Positions 25,771-35,212 of a DNA stretch of 64,000 nt are shown piece by piece. The notes beneath the pieces were generated by a model. The model searched no databases. It was not told where the DNA came from and was given only the letters and a program-made list of their open reading frames with translations. Positions within the stretch are counted from its first letter, which is position 1. Every line of letters begins with the position of its first letter. This DNA is from Candidatus Gastranaerophilales bacterium. Its GTDB lineage: Bacteria; Cyanobacteriota; Vampirovibrionia; Gastranaerophilales; Gastranaerophilaceae. The translations under genes were made by a program, and so were the position numbers. The stretch lies in contig CALUUK010000011.1 in assembly GCA_944323955.1 (NCBI GenBank), positions 1-64,000 of the forward strand, given 5' to 3'.

Positions 25771-27195
25771 TTAGACATCCGGTCTTTCTTCCTGTACAAT
25801 CTCATCTTCTGCTGCAGTGTCATCACATCCGGTGTCAACAGCAGGCGGTGTATCAGGTGTTTCATCCACAGGCGGTGTATCGGGTGTATCGTCAACTGGC
25901 GGTGTATCAGGTGTTTCATCCACAGTTGGTGTATCCGGTGTTTCATCCACAGTTGGTGTATCAGGTGTTTCATCCACAGTTGGTGTATCCGGTGTTTCAT
26001 CTGCTGTCGGTGTATCCGGTGTATCGTCAACAGGCGGCGTTACAACATCTGAAGGATCTACGGGATCTACTTCATCACCCATACCCGGATCGGGAAGATC
26101 AGGTATTGTTACATCATCATCAGTGTCTGTATCGACATCCGTATCAACATCTACGTCAGTATCTGTATCAATATCCACGTCGGTATCAACGTCTATATCA
26201 GTATCTGTGTCAATATCCACGTCGGTATCAACGTCTATATCAGTATCTGTGTCAACATCTGTGTCCGTATCAACGTCAACGTCAGTATCTACGTCTATAT
26301 CTGTATCAACGTCAACATCAGTATCTGTGTCAACATCTGTGTCCGTATCAACGTCAACGTCAGTATCTACGTCTATATCAGTATCTGTGTCAACATCCAC
26401 GTCGGTATCAACGTCTATATCAGTATCTGTGTCAACATCTGTGTCCGTATCAACGTCAACATCAGTATCCACATCTATGTCCGTATCGGTATCAATATCT
26501 ATATCCGTATCTATATCCACATCAGAGTCGGTATCATTATCACCCGGATCTAAAATTTCAGTACTACCGTCTTCATTCAGTTTATAAATTTCGGTTTTAC
26601 CTACGGCAGTACCTTCTTGAATTGTAGTATGTACAATCAAGGTGCTTCCGTCACCGTTTTTCAATGCTTTAATACATTCATTTGTTTCGGGATTATTAAA
26701 ATATACCCCTTCATTGCCGTCTTCATCCGTATACGGTCTCGGTTCATATTTGGAAATATCAAGACCGGCTTTTTCAAAGACTTTTCTTTGATCTTCTTCC
26801 GAAATCATTTCTTCGTTGTATATAAGAGATTGTACAGTCAAGTCATTAGCAGCCTGTTCGTTAACATTTCCGTTAACATATTCTGCAATTTTTGTATAAT
26901 CTTTAAGTTTTAAATCTTCGCCGACCAGATCTTCCACTTTTAAATCCGTATTATCACCGAGATTATTCAGCGCCTGGTCTATTTCTTCAATCATGGTTTC
27001 CCATTCTTCACCGTCAAGTTTATTAATATTACCTTCATCGGCAGAAATACGTGTAGATTGTCCCAGTTCTTGCAAATCATTATTTTGAAATATAGAAGTC
27101 AGTTCTTCTTTACTAAGTCCGTCTTTTCTGGCTTCATTTAATTGATTTGCTATATCAGGATTGCTGCTGATAATTTTTTGAAAGTTAATATCCAT
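25771..27195 (-). CDS. Acidic repeat protein with conserved N-terminal domain (paralogue 1)
   Basis: I recognise no functional family. The first ~210 residues are a unique domain (MDINFQKIISSNPDIANQLN and on). It is strongly similar to the next gene, including long identical stretches such as YNNPETNEC-type segments and GDGSTLIVHTTIQEGTAVGK. A region of about 140 residues follows, built almost only of Asp-Thr-Asp and Asp-Val-Asp steps. Then come repeats of a 9-residue unit (TPDTPTVDE). No signal peptide or membrane segment is seen. The ATG at 27195 (AAGGAG eight bases upstream) is better than the one at 27201. The Asp array could bind calcium and the Pro/Thr tail looks like a surface stalk, but that is inference. 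Confidence 0.6.
   Translation of the reverse strand: MDINFQKIISSNPDIANQLNEARKDGLSKEELTSIFQNNDLQELGQSTRISADEGNINKLDGEEWETMIEEIDQALNNLGDNTDLKVEDLVGEDLKLKDYTKIAEYVNGNVNEQAANDLTVQSLIYNEEMISEEDQRKVFEKAGLDISKYEPRPYTDEDGNEGVYFNNPETNECIKALKNGDGSTLIVHTTIQEGTAVGKTEIYKLNEDGSTEILDPGDNDTDSDVDIDTDIDIDTDTDIDVDTDVDVDTDTDVDTDTDIDVDTDVDVDTDTDIDVDTDVDVDTDTDVDTDTDVDVDTDIDVDTDVDVDTDTDVDTDTDIDVDTDVDIDTDTDIDVDTDVDIDTDTDVDVDTDVDTDTDDDVTIPDLPDPGMGDEVDPVDPSDVVTPPVDDTPDTPTADETPDTPTVDETPDTPTVDETPDTPTVDETPDTPPVDDTPDTPPVDETPDTPPAVDTGCDDTAAEDEIVQEERPDV
25835..26035 (-). repeat. 27 bp tandem repeats coding TPDTPTVDE
   Basis: About seven copies of a 27 bp unit encode DTP(T/P)VDETP-like steps near the C-terminus of the acidic repeat protein. 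The copies are in frame and close to each other in sequence, so their number could change by slippage or recombination. Confidence 0.8.
26110..26541 (-). repeat. Asp-Thr/Val-Asp coding minisatellite
   Basis: About 430 bases of nested repeats (units of 6, 12 and roughly 40 bases) encode D-T-D, D-V-D and D-I-D steps. Higher-order blocks of several tens of bases recur nearly unchanged. The opposite strand is open in this region only because of the repeat composition. Confidence 0.85.
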
Positions 27196-27328
27196 AAACA
27201 TCTCCTTTTACCTATACAACTTTTTTATCGACAATTATTTTTTTTACTTTAGTAGTTCTTCAAAAATATTAACTTTTGTAAAAATTATTATTTTTGATAA
27301 ATTCTAAACATCTTACTAATCAAGTAAA

Positions 27329-27350
27329 AGAGACCGCAAATGCGGTCTCT
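27329..27350 (-). terminator. Terminator after paralogue 2
   Basis: Arms AGAGACCGCA (27329-27338) and TGCGGTCTCT (27341-27350) form a perfect hairpin with a T run on the minus strand. It lies just past the stop at 27363. The core resembles the terminator at 25736, in keeping with duplication of the whole unit. Confidence 0.8.
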
Positions 27351-27362
27351 GATTTATTGATT

Positions 27363-28568
27363 TTATTCGGGTCTTTCTTCATCTACCCAATTATCTGTAT
27401 ATGATTTATCATCACATGGTGCATCATTTTCGGAATCATTTGCCGGAGCATCATTTTCAGATGTGGTGTTGTCCCCTGTATCATCTGCTGCCGGCGGGAT
27501 TTCGTCCGGTGTATCATCAAAAACCGGAGTATCATCAGCCGTATCATCTGCTATAGGAGGTGCGGCAGGCGTTTCATCTGCATTTGGAGTATCCGAATCA
27601 CCCGGGTTTACGGGATCTACTTCATCACCAAGGTCGGAATCAGGCAGATCGGGCTGCGTTGTCGGAGCAGGCTCCGGTTCTGTCGTCGGAGCAGGATCCG
27701 GTTCTGTCGTCGGAGCAGGCTCCGGTTCTGTCGTCGGAGCAGGCTCCGGTTCCGTTGTTGGAGCAGGCTCCGGTTCCGTTGTCGGAGCAGGCTCCGGTTC
27801 CGTTGTTGGAGCAGGATCCGGTTCTGTCGTCGGAGCAGGTTCAGGTTCTGCCGTCGGAAGAGGTTCGGGTGTATAGTCAGGGAAGTAATCATCACTATCA
27901 TCCGAATCATCAGTATAATCTCTGATAGTATACGACGGCTCTTCTTCATTCATTTTATAGATCTCGGTTTTACCTACGGCAGTACCTTCTTGAATTGTAG
28001 TATGTACAATCAAAGTGCTTCCGTCGCCGTTTATCAATGCTTTAATACATTCATTTGTTTCGGGGTTATTAAAATATACCCCTTCATTGCCGTCTTCATC
28101 CGTATACGGTCTCGGTTCATATTTTGAAATATCAAGACCGGCTTCTTCAAAAACTTTTCTTTGTTCTTCCTCCGAAATAATTTTCTCATTGTATATGAGA
28201 GATTGTACAGTTAAGTCATTAGCAGCATCTTCATTAACATTTCCGTTAATATATTCTGCTATTTTTGTATAATCGTTGAGTTTTAAATCTTCACCTTCTA
28301 AATCATTTATATCCCACAGTGCATAATCACCGAGATTTTCCATTGCCTGGTCTATTTCACTAATCATTATTTCCAACTCTTCATTACTTAATGAGGATAT
28401 ATCACCGTCTTCTGCAGATATTCCGGTAGATTCACCGAGTTCGGTTAAATCTTTACTGTCAAAAATAGAATTAACATCATTTGCTGTAAGTCCGTCTTCT
28501 CTTGCTTTATTCACTTCTTTTACGGTATCTTTGTTTGATGTGATAATCTGCTGAAAATTGATATCCAT
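27363..28568 (-). CDS. Pro/Glu/Thr repeat protein with conserved N-terminal domain (paralogue 2)
   Basis: This 401-residue protein's first ~210 residues are closely similar to paralogue 1 (MDINFQQIITSN; identical over GDGSTLIVHTTIQEGTAVGK). Its repeat region is different: an 8-residue unit TTEPEPAP or TTEPDPAP repeated about nine times, then an acidic Asp/Ala/Thr tail. Both copies share LPDS/DLGDEVDPV after the repeats. So a common head and tail flank exchangeable repeats. No signal peptide is visible. Function unknown. Confidence 0.6.
   Translation of the reverse strand: MDINFQQIITSNKDTVKEVNKAREDGLTANDVNSIFDSKDLTELGESTGISAEDGDISSLSNEELEIMISEIDQAMENLGDYALWDINDLEGEDLKLNDYTKIAEYINGNVNEDAANDLTVQSLIYNEKIISEEEQRKVFEEAGLDISKYEPRPYTDEDGNEGVYFNNPETNECIKALINGDGSTLIVHTTIQEGTAVGKTEIYKMNEEEPSYTIRDYTDDSDDSDDYFPDYTPEPLPTAEPEPAPTTEPDPAPTTEPEPAPTTEPEPAPTTEPEPAPTTEPEPAPTTEPDPAPTTEPEPAPTTQPDLPDSDLGDEVDPVNPGDSDTPNADETPAAPPIADDTADDTPVFDDTPDEIPPAADDTGDNTTSENDAPANDSENDAPCDDKSYTDNWVDEERPE
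27652..27868 (-). repeat. 24 bp tandem repeats coding TTEPEPAP
   Basis: About nine in-frame copies of a 24 bp unit lie in paralogue 2, with small differences (Glu/Asp swaps and a few silent changes). Confidence 0.85.
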
Positions 28569-28654
28569 AATAATCCTCCATTTTTTCTGTTTAGTCAGAT
28601 TATCGGCATATAAGTGTTTTACTTTAGAATGTATTTTAAAAATTTAAATAAATG

Positions 28655-29524
28655 TTAAGCTAAAAACTGTTTTTTTACTTTTTTGTAAAACTCAATATTG
28701 TGCATTCTCGCATCTTGTATTGCCTCGGGATAATTTTTTGCTTCTTTTAGTTTCTCTTCTAGAAAATTTTCAATACCTTCAAATGAATCTATGTAAACCG
28801 GCTTATATTTTAATGTCAAAAACTTATCACTGAATTTTATATTTCCGTCTTTTGAAAAGGGTAATACTATTACTTTTCTGTTTAATAAAGTTGCCCAATA
28901 TGCACCATGAAATGAATTCGTAATAATATATTCGGCTTCCGATAAAAACCTTATCGCTTTTTCAAGTGCATTTTTTCTTTTGTAATCTTGATTATTTGTA
29001 TATGTTTCAAAAGAATTTATTAAAAATTCAGGAAAATCATATGCAGAATTGATATAGCATCTGATTTTTGTTTTTGGCTTTTTTAATCTGTATTTATCAA
29101 AATGTTTTGACATGCAAGATACACAGGGAACATAATTATATTGTGTGTTAAAATCTCGTATACCGATGAGGTCGGCTCCTTCCAGTATTAATGTATTAAA
29201 AGTTCCGCCTACGGGAGTATTATCAAGACCCGCACCCCAAAATATTATTTTATTATTACCTTTATGTTGAATAATACTTTTAAGCGGTTCTTCAAAGTAT
29301 TCCTGTAAAAGTCCGCCGCCGCCGATTATTAATGTTTTACTCTCATTGCCGAAAAAAAAGGAGTTTTTTATTTCAAATTCCTTGCATTTTTTAAATTCTT
29401 TAAAATATGTTTTGGGACAGCAGTATAAATCTCCGATGTTATCGGTTGTAATAAAATGAAGAAATATTACATTGTATTTTATATTATTTTTAAATAATTT
29501 ATAAAAAATGTTCTTAAAATACAT
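28655..29524 (-). CDS. Polysaccharide pyruvyl transferase family protein
   Basis: This 289-residue protein of the CsaB-like family ketal-links pyruvate to surface sugars, though some members have other roles. Visible marks are LIIGGGGLLQEYFEEP, FWGAGLDN, the C-terminal ITNSFHGAYWATLLNRKVIV (conserved SFHG) and a final helix. Its ATG overlaps the stop of the 35-residue membrane ORF, so it is transcribed after nfeD. It fits with the nearby glycosyltransferase and flippase as a surface-glycan function. Confidence 0.8.
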   Translation of the reverse strand: MYFKNIFYKLFKNNIKYNVIFLHFITTDNIGDLYCCPKTYFKEFKKCKEFEIKNSFFFGNESKTLIIGGGGLLQEYFEEPLKSIIQHKGNNKIIFWGAGLDNTPVGGTFNTLILEGADLIGIRDFNTQYNYVPCVSCMSKHFDKYRLKKPKTKIRCYINSAYDFPEFLINSFETYTNNQDYKRKNALEKAIRFLSEAEYIITNSFHGAYWATLLNRKVIVLPFSKDGNIKFSDKFLTLKYKPVYIDSFEGIENFLEEKLKEAKNYPEAIQDARMHNIEFYKKVKKQFLA

Positions 29525-29631
29525 TATATAACCTTGTTTACCCGAAAATTATAAACAATAATAATCCCTTTTACTATATAAATAATCACACCTATTACAA
29601 GAAATATCGTAAAACCTAAATAACTTGTCAT
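29524..29631 (-). CDS. Small single-span membrane protein (35 residues)
   Basis: An ORF behind AGGA encodes a mostly hydrophobic peptide (GFTIFLVIGVIIYIVKGIII) with a basic end. It starts nine bases after the nfeD stop, and its own stop overlaps the ATG of the pyruvyl transferase gene (TAATG). The tight packing on both sides supports a real gene. Function unknown. Confidence 0.5.
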   Translation of the reverse strand: MTSYLGFTIFLVIGVIIYIVKGIIIVYNFRVNKVI

Positions 29632-29639
29632 TTCGCATC

Positions 29640-30068
29640 CTATATCTTCTCTACAAACATTACCAAACCTTCGTTTCTGACTATTTTTACCTCTGCCCCG
29701 GCGGGAATTTCTTCACCTTCTGCTGCCAATCTGGCATCCCATCTTTCATCATATATAGTTACGGCACCTGAATGAATTGTTATTGTTTCAATACATTTAA
29801 CTACTTTTCCTATATATTGGTCGTGGAAATCGCCTTTTTCTCCCTTTCTCAACATCTTTGCAAGCAATGGTCTTATAAAAATAATTGAAACCAAAGATAA
29901 TACGGCAAATAAAATGAATAATTTTAAAAGCCCGACATTCCAGAAAATAGATATAATCGCGGTTAAAACGCCTGCAAACGCAAAATTAATGCAAAACATT
30001 GTCGGAATAAAAATTTCAACCACAACCGCAATAATCGCAATCATTAAAAACCAAATCCAAATTTCCAT
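29640..30068 (-). CDS. NfeD family membrane protein
   Basis: This 142-residue protein has three or four hydrophobic segments (IWFLMIAIIAVVVEIFIPTM and on). A soluble OB-fold domain follows at the C-terminus (IGKVVKCIETITIHSGAVTI, then DERWDARLAAEGEEIPAGAE). The short NfeD form normally works with an SPFH/stomatin protein in membrane quality control. No SPFH gene is next to it here; instead a 35-residue membrane protein follows. Confidence 0.88.
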   Translation of the reverse strand: MEIWIWFLMIAIIAVVVEIFIPTMFCINFAFAGVLTAIISIFWNVGLLKLFILFAVLSLVSIIFIRPLLAKMLRKGEKGDFHDQYIGKVVKCIETITIHSGAVTIYDERWDARLAAEGEEIPAGAEVKIVRNEGLVMFVEKI

Positions 30069-30128
30069 AGTTTTCCTTTCATTTTACATTCAATCAGTAT
30101 AGCATTTTTTATGCTGATGTCAAAAGAA

Positions 30129-30148
30129 AGAGCCTCTTTCGAGGCTCT
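30129..30148 (-). terminator. Terminator after the AsmA-like gene
   Basis: Arms AGAGCCTC and GAGGCTCT enclose loop TTTC. A T-rich tract follows on the minus strand just after the stop at 30151. Confidence 0.85.
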
Positions 30149-30150
30149 TT

Positions 30151-33100
30151 TTATTCTGATTTTGTTTCCGTTTGAGATGGTTCCGTAACAGCTTGTTTTG
30201 CTTGTTCTTTTAATTGCTGCAATGCATTTTTTCCTGTTTGGTTCAAGCGATCTTTTAAAGAAGTTCCCTCAGATGTTCCTGTCGTTCCGAAAAGTGACTT
30301 AACCGTATTTAATGTCTGTGATTCAGCATCGTCCGTTTTCCCGGTTCCGTCCGAAACAAGCCCTTTTATAAGGTCTTTTGCCTGCTGTTTTACTTCATCC
30401 ATATTAGATGGTATTGTCAGATTCCCGGTTGAAGAAAGAATTTTCTTTGCTTCATTAATATCTGACTCTAATGCAAGCCATTTAAATGATTTGATTAATT
30501 TAGCAGGCTGAGCCGCATCTCCGTTTATCACAATTTGAAAATTAGCGGCAGAACTTTCTTTTGCTATATCCGGTATTTGATTTAATTCATCTTCACTTAC
30601 CTGTTCACACATTTTTAACAGCAGACTTCCAAGCACTATATTCATCCCCGACGAAGATTTTACAATATTAACCGGATTAATTGCGGCAAGTTGTCCCATT
30701 GATGCTGTTGCTTTAGAACCTAATTTCCCTCTGAGTTTCATATCTGCGGTATTCTTAAGAATATTGAAGTTACCGAAAATATACGCACTCATATAATCTC
30801 CAGCAGAAGTTATGGGATTAATTTGTGCAATTCCGTCACTAAACGTCAAATGACCCTTCAATGTATTATATTTACTTGTATCTACCGTCGATTTTAAAAC
30901 ACCTCCGGCAACAGTATTTAAAAGAGCAACGCTTCTTATATTATCCGCAGCCACAAGATTTTCTAATTTACCGACAGGACCTAAACTTCCGTCTTTCATA
31001 TTGAAATTAACATCTCCCTGAAGAGTTTTCATTTGTTCTTCATATGTTGCACCTTTTAAAGACAGGTTCGCATCGAAGTCCATAGTTCCGGTTAGAGTAT
31101 CTTTCATACCTGCAGCTTCCGCCAATGTTTGTTCAACATCAAGTCCTGAGCCCTTTACATTCGCTTTTATTTCTCCCGAAACAATGTTCATGGCAACATT
31201 TCCCGAAATACGTCCGTTAAATCCCGTAGTTACAAGATTATTTAAATAAAATATATTTTTGGCAAGTGATATTTTCCCCGTTGTTTCATTTAAAGTAATT
31301 CCGCCTGATTTAATTTGCTTTATATCAATACTTCCGTCCTTAATAATTACGGGAATATCTGAGTTGGTTTGCGCAGATACCGAAGAAGATGATGATGCGC
31401 CCGTCTGCGGTGTCGTGTATTTAATTGCGGCATCGGATACTTTCATTAATTTATCCGCATCCGTCAAGTTTGATTTAAGGTTCAAATTTCTGATAACAAA
31501 GTCAGAAGAAGGCGTTAAATCCGCATTCATTAATATATCAAAGTCTGAGCCGTTTGCTATCAAGCCTGAAATATCAACATCCAGATCTTTGCCTTCAAAC
31601 TTGGCAGCTGCATTTTTCATTGTTATATAAAGCTCGGGAATTGACATATTTGAAATATTCAAATCACCTTTTATTTTTGGCTGCTTTACATCACCCGAAA
31701 CAAATATACTGCTTTTTGCCGTTAATTTTGATTGAGGAAAAACAACAAGCGATGCCGTGATTTCCTTTGGCATTTTAAGTTTTATAAGATTAATGCTCGG
31801 GTTTTCGGTATTTAGTTTAGTTATTGTTCCGTCAATACCTATAATTTCTTCGGTTGAAGAACCGTTTTTAACGAATAATCCCGTGTCTTTAATTTTTAAA
31901 CTGTCACCTTTAATATCAATAACCGTTTGCAATGTTGTATTTTTGTTAATTGCATTAGCGATATTAATAAATGTAATATAGTTATCTTTATCCGCATCAA
32001 TGGCGGCTTTTAAAGTCTGCAGTTTATTATCGCCGTTTATCGATAGTTTTAAAGGTAATGTACCGTTTCCGTTTATATATAAAGCCAAGTCGGGACCGAG
32101 CAGTTGTTTAAGATCTTTGACAATTAACCGTCCGTCTGCATTAACACTGAATTGTGGTTTGTCAGTATAATTTTTAACATCACCGGAGAAATTGATAATT
32201 GTTGATTTATTTATTTTGATTTCGGAAGGTTCAATAAGTATGTTTTTATCATCAACCGAAAGCACAAATTTATCACAATCAACTGATGCTCCGTTCATTG
32301 TCAGTTTAAAATCAGAGTTTTGTATTTCACCGTTATACGTTTTAAAATCACTGTTGAAATTAACTGAAAATAAATTGTTCAAATAGTTTATTTTGTTAAC
32401 TTTATCGGTCAATGCAAGATTTTTAACTGTTAATTTAATATCTGCTACGGCTTTTTTAAGTTCACCGTTTATTTTTGCAACAAGGTCAATGCTTCCGGAG
32501 TTTACATCATAATTTTGATTTATATCCGCAGGTGCAAATAAAGCAAATATTTTTTGAACGGGCATTTTTTCCATAAAGATGGATATATCGGCTTTTGAAT
32601 TTTCATCAACGGTTCCGTCAATCTGAAATACCGCATCCAAAATTTCTATATATGTATCTACAAATCTTAGAATATTATTATCTAATGATAAAACAGAATT
32701 AACTCTGGCAAGCCTTTTATTGTCTTTAATATTTCTGACTATGCAATTATATACAGTTATGTTACCTTCTGATTCAAGTTTTTTGAAGTTGGTTTTAAAA
32801 TCAGCATCTGTTTTAAAATAACCTTCTCCTTTAAAATCAGATAAGTTATTTTGTATATTTGCGGTATCAAGCACTGCTTTTGCCAGTTTTAAAATGTTAT
32901 CAAGATGAATTTCATTTGACTTAACTTTCATTTGCAAGGCAGGTGATTTTGAATGATTAATCATTCCTTCAAGAGAAATCTTCTCGTCTTCCGTAATAAA
33001 CAAGTCGGAAATAATGTTTTCCGCAGTTCCTTTTGAAGTAATATGCAATTTGCTTTCAGGAAGCTGTATTCCGCCTATATTTAAAGTCAGATTATCTATA

Positions 33101-33942
33101 TTCATATATCCGTTTGAGACAATCTGGTTTTTCTTTTGTCTTACTTTTAGTTTTGAATTGATATTTGTTTTTAAATCATATGCCATATAAGCAGCAACAG
33201 GATTTATAAAAGGTATTTCTTCTTTTTGTTCGGTTTGTACATTTTCACTTGCTGTCATTTCCGGCAGGAAGGTATCAATATCAATGTTTGCCGTAATATT
33301 TTTGCTTTCATTAACAAAAAGTTCTGCAAGTGTTTTTATATATGCCGATTTCCCGTTGTTATATCCGAGTAAAAGCTCATCTCCTCTTAAATTAAGAAAA
33401 TTTTTTGTTTTAAGGTCGTTTACAATAACTGAATAATTTGTTAGTTTGACTTTGGGTACGGCAATTTTTATCGAAGAAGGATCTATTGAGGGACTTTGAG
33501 CCGTATTTAAAGATGTTTGTTCCGGTTGTTTAGATAAAACATCTTCAAGTACTTTTACGATTTTATATTCTTTACCGTTTACTATATCTATATTAATTTT
33601 TGGATTTTGCACTTCAGCTTTTGAAACTTTTACAGTAAGAGAAACAAGATGCGGAAGCGAAATATATGTTATTAATTTGTCCGTTGTTATAAGGTCGGAA
33701 TTATCCGGCAATTTTACAACTGCTTTATCTGCCTTAAGTCCTATTCCGAGCATAGGGATTGTTACAATCTTAGGATTTTCAACGTTAATAATTAAGTTTG
33801 TTTGCTCCTTTACTAATTTTTGTATGTCCGGCATATATTTATCCAAGTTAACAGCATTCGGAATCACAAATAAAAATGCCGCATACAATACAACCAGTAA
33901 TGAAATTATTGTAATACCCGTTAGTTTTAAAATTCTTTTCAT
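30151..33942 (-). CDS. AsmA-family protein (large envelope assembly/lipid-transport type)
   Basis: This protein of about 1,263 residues has one N-terminal membrane anchor (MKRILKLTGITIISLLVVLY) and a very long periplasmic body of beta-strand repeats. It begins with the AsmA signature (NLDKYMPDIQKLVKEQTNLI) and ends in the AsmA_2 block (LQGDVNFNMKDGSLGPVGKL). AsmA/TamB/YhdP-type proteins bridge inner and outer membranes and are linked to phospholipid transport and porin assembly. The ATG at 33942 has GGAG eight bases upstream and starts at the anchor; an ATG at 33990 would add 16 unlikely residues. The last 60 residues are Gln/Lys/Thr-rich. The gene is presumably monocistronic with its own terminator. 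Confidence 0.85.
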   Translation of the reverse strand: MKRILKLTGITIISLLVVLYAAFLFVIPNAVNLDKYMPDIQKLVKEQTNLIINVENPKIVTIPMLGIGLKADKAVVKLPDNSDLITTDKLITYISLPHLVSLTVKVSKAEVQNPKINIDIVNGKEYKIVKVLEDVLSKQPEQTSLNTAQSPSIDPSSIKIAVPKVKLTNYSVIVNDLKTKNFLNLRGDELLLGYNNGKSAYIKTLAELFVNESKNITANIDIDTFLPEMTASENVQTEQKEEIPFINPVAAYMAYDLKTNINSKLKVRQKKNQIVSNGYMNIDNLTLNIGGIQLPESKLHITSKGTAENIISDLFITEDEKISLEGMINHSKSPALQMKVKSNEIHLDNILKLAKAVLDTANIQNNLSDFKGEGYFKTDADFKTNFKKLESEGNITVYNCIVRNIKDNKRLARVNSVLSLDNNILRFVDTYIEILDAVFQIDGTVDENSKADISIFMEKMPVQKIFALFAPADINQNYDVNSGSIDLVAKINGELKKAVADIKLTVKNLALTDKVNKINYLNNLFSVNFNSDFKTYNGEIQNSDFKLTMNGASVDCDKFVLSVDDKNILIEPSEIKINKSTIINFSGDVKNYTDKPQFSVNADGRLIVKDLKQLLGPDLALYINGNGTLPLKLSINGDNKLQTLKAAIDADKDNYITFINIANAINKNTTLQTVIDIKGDSLKIKDTGLFVKNGSSTEEIIGIDGTITKLNTENPSINLIKLKMPKEITASLVVFPQSKLTAKSSIFVSGDVKQPKIKGDLNISNMSIPELYITMKNAAAKFEGKDLDVDISGLIANGSDFDILMNADLTPSSDFVIRNLNLKSNLTDADKLMKVSDAAIKYTTPQTGASSSSSVSAQTNSDIPVIIKDGSIDIKQIKSGGITLNETTGKISLAKNIFYLNNLVTTGFNGRISGNVAMNIVSGEIKANVKGSGLDVEQTLAEAAGMKDTLTGTMDFDANLSLKGATYEEQMKTLQGDVNFNMKDGSLGPVGKLENLVAADNIRSVALLNTVAGGVLKSTVDTSKYNTLKGHLTFSDGIAQINPITSAGDYMSAYIFGNFNILKNTADMKLRGKLGSKATASMGQLAAINPVNIVKSSSGMNIVLGSLLLKMCEQVSEDELNQIPDIAKESSAANFQIVINGDAAQPAKLIKSFKWLALESDINEAKKILSSTGNLTIPSNMDEVKQQAKDLIKGLVSDGTGKTDDAESQTLNTVKSLFGTTGTSEGTSLKDRLNQTGKNALQQLKEQAKQAVTEPSQTETKSE

Positions 33943-34058
33943 AAAGTTATCTCCAAAACCGTAGCCAGAAAAATTATAATTCAAAACCAAAAATTAAAAT
34001 ATTATCCTTTAACTTATGTAAAGGATAATTACCCGATTGGAAAACAGTTTCAAAACTG

Positions 34059-35033
34059 TTAATATGTACCTTTTTTCATTAACGCCAGAGACGTGGCATT
34101 TTTATGAAGAATTAGTCCGAGTTCTCTGCATTTGTTTTCCGCATAATCAAAAAGCTCATAATTATAATCTTCTACCTTTTTTCCCGCTTTTGTTTTTGTT
34201 CCCCAGCAAAATTCCATACTTATTTCAAAATACTTAAGTCCGGCTTTTACTCCTTCCTTCAGCCACTTATCAATCTCTTCACAATTATTGTTAAACCCCT
34301 CCAAAATTATAAATTTTGATATAACCCGCTCAAGATTATTGGGATTTTGTTTGTGCTTTTTTGTAGCTTTAACATATTTTTTTAAAGTAGACATAACCTG
34401 TTTATATTTATCACGCTGTTTGATTTTTTTGTATACATCGGCAGAACCCGCACATACTGCTACCGTTAATCCGCCTTTGCCTTTTTTTAAGACCTTGTCT
34501 AATGCTCTCAGATGTTTTATCCCCGATGTCTCACACCAGATATTATGAACATCATGCTTTAAAAACAAATCAATGAGTTTTGGAAATTCTTTAAGGACAC
34601 CTATTTCTCCGCCGCCGAAAATAACTTCCAGATTGGAATTGTCTATTTTATTGGCCTTATAAAGTTCTTTAATTGTTTCATATATTTTTGGATTACCGTA
34701 TTTTACTTTGTCACTGTATTCCCCTTTTGTTTCGTCTCTGTATGTACAATAAAAACATCTGCAATTGCAGTGATACCAGTAGAACAAATCAATTCTCGTT
34801 ATTTTGTCCGTTACAATGCTTGTTTCATCTTTGTAAATACAATTTGTGCACTCATCGGGAATTTTTGATGCAGCCTCTTTTTTTATCTGCAGGATTTTTT
34901 TTACCAGCTCCTTTGGCGTTTCAGCATATTCCGACACAATCGGCCCGGTTTGATTTGTTGTACAAAATCTGACATTATGTTGATGAAAACTTAATCCGTT
35001 AACAAGTAATTTGCAATAATCTTTTGATTCCAT
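34059..35033 (-). CDS. Radical SAM protein with N-terminal twitch-like Cys module (copy 1 of 6)
   Basis: In this 324-residue protein the radical SAM cluster motif is CNCRCFYC (C89, C93, C96), followed by a GGE motif in EVIFGGGEIGVLKEF. Ahead of the core are four more cysteines, C7, C24, C62 and C65, with the spacing of a SPASM/twitch half-domain (C-x16-C, later CxxC). They likely bind an auxiliary Fe-S cluster. The C-terminus lacks a SPASM cluster. I believe this matches what databases call N-terminal twitch radical SAM proteins, but I could not check. The substrate is unknown. It lies upstream of and divergent from rpsB. Confidence 0.82.
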   Translation of the reverse strand: MESKDYCKLLVNGLSFHQHNVRFCTTNQTGPIVSEYAETPKELVKKILQIKKEAASKIPDECTNCIYKDETSIVTDKITRIDLFYWYHCNCRCFYCTYRDETKGEYSDKVKYGNPKIYETIKELYKANKIDNSNLEVIFGGGEIGVLKEFPKLIDLFLKHDVHNIWCETSGIKHLRALDKVLKKGKGGLTVAVCAGSADVYKKIKQRDKYKQVMSTLKKYVKATKKHKQNPNNLERVISKFIILEGFNNNCEEIDKWLKEGVKAGLKYFEISMEFCWGTKTKAGKKVEDYNYELFDYAENKCRELGLILHKNATSLALMKKGTY

Positions 35034-35212
35034 AGCCTAAATATAACATAAAATGATATCGTTTTACTTTTTTTTTGTTTGTAATAACATGTCAGTAAGC
35101 TGTTAAGCCGATAGGTTAAAATTTACATACAAAATGTAAAAACGACTTAGTCTTTGTAAAAAAAAGATTGGAAAGCAGCTTAAAGGTTACTAAGAAAAAA
35201 AGGAGAAAAACG

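Noticed and set aside
26110-26541. CRISPR-like periodic array
   Set aside because: The periods follow codons of an acidic protein, with no spacers of unique sequence.
25817-26627. Plus-strand Ser/Val-rich and Tyr/Gln-rich reading frames
   Set aside because: They are mirror readings of the Asp-repeat gene and have no ribosome site or real start context.
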